Shown here piece by piece: positions 6,500 to 8,789 of a stretch of 8,789 bases of DNA; position 1 is the first letter of the stretch, and each line of letters begins with the position of its first letter. Source of the stretch: Verrucomicrobia bacterium UBA1629 (GTDB lineage: Bacteria; Verrucomicrobiota; Kiritimatiellia; RFP12; UBA1067). The DNA is taken from positions 24,359-33,147 of the forward strand of contig DCMF01000025.1 in NCBI GenBank assembly GCA_002321305.1, written 5' to 3'. Both the position numbers and the translations under genes were made by a program. The notes beneath the pieces are model-generated. The model had not been told where the DNA came from. It was given only the letters and a program-made list of their open reading frames with translations, and made no database searches.

Positions 6500-6696
6500 T
6501 CCGCGCCCTCCAGCGAAGCCTCGACGATCGCGTTCAGCTCGCCCGCGATGGTGCGGTGGTTCTTCCGCGCACGGCGCTCCAGCGCGTCGCGCAGCTCGCG
6601 GCGGTCGAAGCGGAAGGAGAAGGGGGGCGTCTCCGCGTTCCGCCTGTCCTGTCCCGACTTCCTCGTGTCCATGCCCTGTTCTTCCATTTCTTCCAT
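6496..6696 (-). CDS. Arc-like ribbon-helix-helix DNA-binding protein
   Basis: This encodes 66 residues from ATG 6696, chosen over an upstream start because AGAAAGGAAAAAACGAG gives a clear ribosome site. The core is PPFSFRFDRRELRDALERRA followed by RKNHRTIAGELNAIVEASLEG. It matches the Arc/Mnt layout: a beta strand of alternating residues (FSFRF), helix A, a short turn (KNHRTIAGE) and helix B. Such proteins bind operators as dimers of dimers. It is an obvious candidate regulator for the phage control region. The heptamer array lies just upstream in its leader. Its actual target is not known. Confidence 0.8.
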   Translation of the reverse strand: MEEMEEQGMDTRKSGQDRRNAETPPFSFRFDRRELRDALERRARKNHRTIAGELNAIVEASLEGAE

Positions 6697-6725
6697 CTCG
6701 TTTTTTCCTTTCTGTTTTCGTGTCA

Positions 6726-6822
6726 CCTGAAACTATCCCCTAAAACCTATCCCCTAAAACCTAAAACCTAAAACCTATCCCCTGAAACCTGAAACCTAAA
6801 ACCTAACACCTAAAACCTATCC
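6726..6822. repeat. 14-unit heptamer array, consensus TTTTAGG on the minus strand
   Basis: Read on the plus strand, consecutive units are CCTGAAA, CTATCC (one base short), CCTAAAA, CCTATCC, CCTAAAA three times, CCTATCC, CCTGAAA twice, CCTAAAA, CCTAACA, CCTAAAA and CCTATCC. The array fills most of the gap between the 88-aa and Arc-like genes and includes the 88-aa stop codon. The transcript would carry GG every seven bases, a pattern like telomeric repeats and able in principle to form two-tier G-quadruplexes. Confidence 0.92.
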
Positions 6823-7083
6823 CATGCCCCTGGCCCTCTGCCGGGCCTTGCGCTCGGCGGCCGCCATGCGGCGGTCGCGGAGCTCGTCCATCTCGGCGCG
6901 GCACGCCTCGACGACGTACCGCTGCACGTCGTTCAGCGCGGCGCGCGCCTTGCCGGGGGCCGCGCCGCCGTCCTCGCCGACCAGCGCGACGACGATCTCG
7001 CCGAGCATCTTCGGCCTGTCGGCCAGCGTCTTCGCCGCGACCTCCAGCGCGCGCGGAAACAAATGTAGCGTTCGTGTGTTCAT
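6817..7083 (-). CDS. Hypothetical 88-aa protein
   Basis: The ATG at 7083 is preferred to a TTG at 7107 because AAAAGG lies 12-13 bases before it, although that spacing is long. The sequence is helical: MNTRTLHLFPRALEVAAKTL, then PGKARAALNDVQRYVVEACRAE, and a very basic coiled end (DRRMAAAERKARQRARG). No family is recognised. Operator-like site A directly abuts the start codon, so expression may be controlled at DNA or RNA level. The stop codon lies inside the heptamer array. Confidence 0.65.
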   Translation of the reverse strand: MNTRTLHLFPRALEVAAKTLADRPKMLGEIVVALVGEDGGAAPGKARAALNDVQRYVVEACRAEMDELRDRRMAAAERKARQRARGMG

Positions 7084-7101
7084 GGGTATTAATGCCTTTT
7101 G
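7084..7101 (-). promoter_or_regulatory. Operator-like site A, at the 88-aa start codon
   Basis: On the minus strand the site reads CAAAAGGCATTAATACCC and ends immediately before ATG 7083. It is an exact 18-base match to site C and contains the near-palindrome GGCATTAATACC. It also includes the only plausible ribosome binding site (AAAAGG) of the 88-aa gene. Confidence 0.65.
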
Positions 7102-7122
7102 GTGCAATAAAAATGTCGTTTC

Positions 7123-7278
7123 TTAGCCATTATGGGCATTAATGCCTTTTTGGGCTAAAAAAATAACTGCCTCGGCAAGGGTTATCTTTTTTTCTTTGGC
7201 AACGCGGCGAACCTTTATGGCGAGATAATCCGGCATGGCCTTGATCACTTCTTCGATTGTAGTGGTAGAGGTTTCCAT
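7123..7278 (-). CDS. 51-aa putative ribbon-helix-helix regulator
   Basis: The frame starts at ATG 7278 after an AAAGGGA site and ends at TAA 7123. The product begins METSTTTIEEVIKAMPDYLA, continues IKVRRVAKEKKITLAEAVI and ends FLAQKGINAHNG. A short N-terminal strand, helix A with basic residues (IKVRRVAKEKK), a turn (ITLAEA) and helix B ending LAQKG give a CopG/Arc-like ribbon-helix-helix pattern. The gene is 18 bp after the 82-aa gene and is co-transcribed. Operator-like site B lies within its last codons and site A just after it. It could be the repressor that binds these sites. Function is inferred from pattern and position. Confidence 0.7.
   Translation of the reverse strand: METSTTTIEEVIKAMPDYLAIKVRRVAKEKKITLAEAVIFLAQKGINAHNG
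7134..7152 (-). promoter_or_regulatory. Operator-like site B, inside the 51-aa gene
   Basis: The plus strand reads GGGCATTAATGCCTTTTTG. Its core GGCATTAATGCC is a perfect 12-bp palindrome, the most symmetric of the three sites. It lies 50 bp from site A. An outer inverted repeat TTAGCC/GGCTAA also frames it. Confidence 0.6.
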
Positions 7279-7296
7279 TTTTCAAGTCCCTTTCGT

Positions 7297-7545
7297 TTAC
7301 TTCTTGTTCTTGTTTCTCTTGGCAAGCCGCTTCTGCATAGCGATTTCCGCTTCAGCCGCCGCTTCCTTAAAATCCTCGACCGTTAATTTCACGTCCCGCG
7401 TTGCTTCCTCAAGAGCGCGGATGTACGCAGGGGTGATCTGCCCGTTGTCTTCAGGTCGCCCGAACTTTCGGATGACGGCCTTGTCGAGCAACCTGTCTGG
7501 GTTGATTCCGCGATTAACCTTTTCAACATTCAGTTCGTGTGCCAT
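7297..7545 (-). CDS. Hypothetical 82-aa protein, first gene of the leftward operon
   Basis: The start at 7545 is chosen over a longer frame because AGTAAAGGAAAAGAA precedes it and the promoter -10 lies 43-48 bp upstream, within the longer frame. The sequence runs MAHELNVEKVNRGINPDRLL, DKAVIRKFGRPEDNGQITPA, YIRALEEATRDVKLTVEDFK and ends in a basic helix (MQKRLAKRNKNKK). No family is recognised. As the first gene behind an operator-overlapped promoter it could be a regulator. Its high charge would suit nucleic-acid binding. Confidence 0.75.
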   Translation of the reverse strand: MAHELNVEKVNRGINPDRLLDKAVIRKFGRPEDNGQITPAYIRALEEATRDVKLTVEDFKEAAAEAEIAMQKRLAKRNKNKK

Positions 7546-7587
7546 TTCTTTTCCTTTACTCAAGCCCTTTTGTGGCTTTCGGCGCGT

Positions 7588-7616
7588 ATTATAGCAAAAG
7601 GCATTAATACCCGCAA
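7588..7616 (-). promoter_or_regulatory. Leftward sigma70-type promoter
   Basis: On the minus strand, TTGCGG (7616-7611) is followed by a 17-bp spacer and TATAAT (7593-7588), with TGC in front giving an extended -10. The spacing is ideal and the -10 perfect. It would drive the 82-aa gene and probably the whole leftward operon. Operator-like site C fills the spacer. Confidence 0.8.
7595..7612. promoter_or_regulatory. Operator-like site C, in the leftward promoter spacer
   Basis: The plus strand reads CAAAAGGCATTAATACCC, identical over 18 bases to site A on the other strand. A protein bound between -35 and -10 would block RNA polymerase, the classic repressor arrangement. Confidence 0.7.
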
Positions 7617-7634
7617 GGGGGTAAAGTGGGATTT

Positions 7635-7692
7635 CCGAATATTTTTGCTTACGGCGCACTACCGCGCCCGAAAATGGTATAATGTGCGGCGT
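7635..7692 (+). promoter_or_regulatory. Rightward promoter cassette, copy 1
   Basis: An extended -10 (TGGTATAAT, TATAAT at 7678-7683) lies in a 58-bp block that recurs at 8440-8497 with about six differences. No good -35 is seen at 17 bp, which fits an extended -10 promoter. A CCGAATA and T-rich stretch upstream may act as an UP element. GGCGC-ACTACC-GCGCC (7653-7668) is a small inverted repeat that could bind a regulator. Confidence 0.75.
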
Positions 7693-7693
7693 C

Positions 7694-7876
7694 ATGAAAG
7701 ATAAAGTTTCGATAATCCGTGCGGCTTTCGGCATTCGAGGGGGCGACGCGACCGACGAGAAGCGGCGCATTGCCCGCTATTCGCGCGGGAATGTCCGGCT
7801 CCAGTTGGGGCAGATCGTGACCGGTGCCGAGTACGAGGCGCAGAAGAAGAGGGTGCTGGCGCATGTCTTCCGCTGA
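7694..7876 (+). CDS. 60-aa basic cargo protein, probably near-leaderless
   Basis: The ATG at 7694 is chosen because an in-frame upstream ATG (7682) falls inside the -10 box and cannot be in the transcript. The predicted transcription start (about 7690) would leave only a few leader bases and no ribosome site. The product starts MKDKVSIIRAAFGIRGGDAT and ends RGNVRLQLGQIVTGAEYEAQ plus KKRVLAHVFR. The 'RGNVxLQxG...T..E.E..K..V' pattern resembles a motif I have seen in other small mobile-element proteins, but I cannot name a family. The stop overlaps the next gene by 14 bases, so the two are translated together and may work as a pair. Confidence 0.65.
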   Translation: MKDKVSIIRAAFGIRGGDATDEKRRIARYSRGNVRLQLGQIVTGAEYEAQKKRVLAHVFR

Positions 7877-8435
7877 ATGCGCGCTCTCGCTCATAGACAG
7901 GACTGAAGCCAACCTCAAGCGCATCGAGGAGCTTCAGTCCGCGTTTGTCGTGCCGGTGCTGAATGAATGGCGGTACGCGATCCGCCATGTCGTCACGATG
8001 TCCGCCACTGGCGGCGGCGCCGAAGCCGACAAGGCCGCAGGCCATTTGAAGCGCGCCTATTTCGATTCGTGCGACATCGTGATCGACTGCCAGCTCGCCG
8101 TCATTGCCGCCGTACAGGGCAAATGCCTTGGCTACCGCAGGGCCGTCCTGGAGGTCGCGCCCGACTATGCGAAGTGGATGGAGGCGGCAAGGCGTGCGCA
8201 GAAAGCCCACCGTGCGGCGCAGCTGAAGCACGGCGAAGAGCGCGAGGCCGCATTTGATGCGCTGTCCGGCACGATCGGGGAGCTTGATGCCGTCATGGAC
8301 GGGCTGGCCTCCCTGTCCGAGGAAATCGCGTTGGCGGTTCGCTGGGCGCGTTTCCGCTTCTGGCTTGGCGTGGTGGGGGCCCTTGCGGCGATAGTCTCGG
8401 CTGTTGCGGCGGCGGTTGCGCTGTTCCTTCGCTGA
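7863..8435 (+). CDS. 190-aa helical protein with C-terminal membrane anchor
   Basis: The start at 7863 (MSSAECALSLIDRTEANLKR) overlaps the end of the 60-aa gene. An earlier in-frame ATG at 7824 would add only an arginine-rich stretch read from the other gene's frame. Residues 1-160 are almost all predicted helix, with charged heptad-like runs at about 103-160 (MEAARRAQKAHRAAQLKHGE; FDALSGTIGELDAVMDGLAS). Residues 166-189 (FWLGVVGALAAIVSAVAAAV ALFL) are one membrane span ending at the C-terminus. Cysteines at 70, 76 and 88 are present. No family is recognised. A cytosolic helical sensor on a membrane anchor, in a cargo position with its own promoter, would suit superinfection exclusion or abortive infection. 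That is inference only. Confidence 0.75.
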   Translation: MSSAECALSLIDRTEANLKRIEELQSAFVVPVLNEWRYAIRHVVTMSATGGGAEADKAAGHLKRAYFDSCDIVIDCQLAVIAAVQGKCLGYRRAVLEVAPDYAKWMEAARRAQKAHRAAQLKHGEEREAAFDALSGTIGELDAVMDGLASLSEEIALAVRWARFRFWLGVVGALAAIVSAVAAAVALFLR

Positions 8436-8439
8436 CGCG

Positions 8440-8497
8440 CCGAATACTTTTCACTACCGCGCACTACCGCGCCCGAAAATGGTATAATGCGCGGCGT
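8440..8497 (+). promoter_or_regulatory. Rightward promoter cassette, copy 2
   Basis: About 90% identical over 58 bp to 7635-7692, including TGGTATAAT (TATAAT at 8483-8488). The stretch 8459-8497 matches copy 1 with one difference. Here CACTACCGCG is present twice in tandem (8452-8471), where copy 1 has one exact unit. It would drive the 70-aa gene. Confidence 0.75.
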
Positions 8498-8528
8498 AAG
8501 GAAGGAGAAAGACGTCCTGTAGGAAGGA

Positions 8529-8741
8529 ATGTTGGAACGCGAAAACATAGCCTTAGCCGCTCTGCTGACCGCATTCGCGGTCATCGCCTCGGCTTGCTGG
8601 CACTTGCTGGCATCCGGCAACCCGGCATTCTTCCGTTCACCCGCGTCTTCCAACGGGAATTCGTCTCTGTTGGAACGTTGCTGGAATTTTCGGGCTTTCG
8701 GCTATCTCGCCTATCTCGCTTGTGCAGACAGGCATACATAA
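8529..8741 (+). CDS. 70-aa small hydrophobic protein
   Basis: The ATG at 8529 follows AGGAAGGA by a few bases, and an AAGGAG lies further up at 8502. Residues 7-28 (IALAALLTAFAVIASACWHL L) form one likely membrane segment or signal peptide. The ASAC at its end is only a weak lipobox. The rest is polar, then aromatic (CWNFRAFGYLAYLACADRHT). No family is recognised. A promoter of its own and a good ribosome site support a real gene, but the C-terminal half is less convincing. Confidence 0.5.
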   Translation: MLERENIALAALLTAFAVIASACWHLLASGNPAFFRSPASSNGNSSLLERCWNFRAFGYLAYLACADRHT

Positions 8742-8767
8742 CCACAACAACCAAGGGGTCGGGCTTC

Positions 8768-8789
8768 GGTTCGATCCCAGTTAGTCGCA
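8768..8789 (+). other. tRNA 3'-end sequence, probable attachment site core
   Basis: The bases split exactly as a tRNA end: T-loop TTCGATC (8770-8776), 3' T-stem CCAGT (8777-8781), 3' acceptor strand TAGTCGC (8782-8788) and discriminator A (8789). The five bases before the loop (TTCGG) do not pair properly with CCAGT; ACTGG would be expected. No cloverleaf precedes. A tRNA 3' fragment without its 5' part is the hallmark of an integration junction. The window stops at its last base, so a following CCA or host flank cannot be checked. Confidence 0.6.

Noticed and set aside
6721..6726. TGTCAC beside the heptamer array as a seventh iteron
   Set aside because: A single hexamer is expected by chance several times in this length and lacks a 10-bp partner.
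7084..7160. Plus-strand promoters at operator-like sites A and B by analogy with site C
   Set aside because: The bases aligned with the -35 and -10 of site C are poor in both.
7682..7693. ATG 7682 as the start of the 60-aa gene
   Set aside because: It is part of the -10 hexamer and would not be in the mRNA.
8436..8460. Rho-independent terminator after the 190-aa gene
   Set aside because: No stable hairpin followed by a T-run; the T-rich bases belong to the promoter cassette.
8701..8789. Complete tRNA gene at the right end
   Set aside because: Only the 3' T-loop, T-stem strand and acceptor strand fit. No D-arm, anticodon arm or matching 5' T-stem precedes.

Overview
The window looks like the early/lysogeny arm of a temperate phage or related integrative element in a GC-rich bacterium. 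Nearly all genes from the left edge to about position 7545 lie on the minus strand. They form tightly packed operons with seven ATGA start/stop overlaps and one TGATG overlap. Non-overlapping genes mostly have an AAAGGA-type ribosome binding site, often inside a recurring GAAAGGAAA leader. The host cannot be named from the sequence. Composition is very GC-rich left of about 7080, clearly richer in AT at about 7080-7690, and intermediate to the right.

Layout, in order of leftward transcription. A divergent control region (about 7588-7692) carries a good minus-strand promoter (TTGCGG, 17-bp spacer, TATAAT, extended -10) and a plus-strand extended -10 promoter. A palindromic operator-like motif overlaps the minus promoter spacer and recurs twice downstream. 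The leftward genes start with small proteins: an 82-aa unknown, a 51-aa ribbon-helix-helix candidate, an 88-aa unknown, an Arc-like DNA-binding protein, an excisionase-like HTH protein and a small membrane protein. Next come an orphan ParB-family protein with a cysteine cluster, an 83-aa unknown, a YqaJ-type exonuclease and a likely single-strand annealing partner. After these comes a 266-aa protein whose middle is built from DNA repeats and may be a replication initiator carrying its own origin. The operon ends in small accessory phage proteins: a Lar-like zinc ribbon, an 'NARLIAAAPEL' family protein and a beta-helix hexapeptide-repeat protein cut by the left edge.

To the right of the control region, two plus-strand units look like cargo ('morons'). 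Each sits behind an almost identical 58-bp promoter cassette. The first encodes a 60-aa protein, probably from a nearly leaderless mRNA, overlapping a 190-aa tail-anchored membrane protein. The second encodes a 70-aa hydrophobic protein. The last 20-22 bases fit the 3' end of a tRNA gene exactly, without the matching 5' T-stem, so the window probably ends at an attachment site. No integrase, structural or lysis genes lie inside the window.

The points most worth following are the three-copy operator system, the duplicated promoter cassettes flanking the cargo pair, the repeat-built candidate origin inside the 266-aa gene, and a 14-unit telomere-like heptamer array at 6726-6822.
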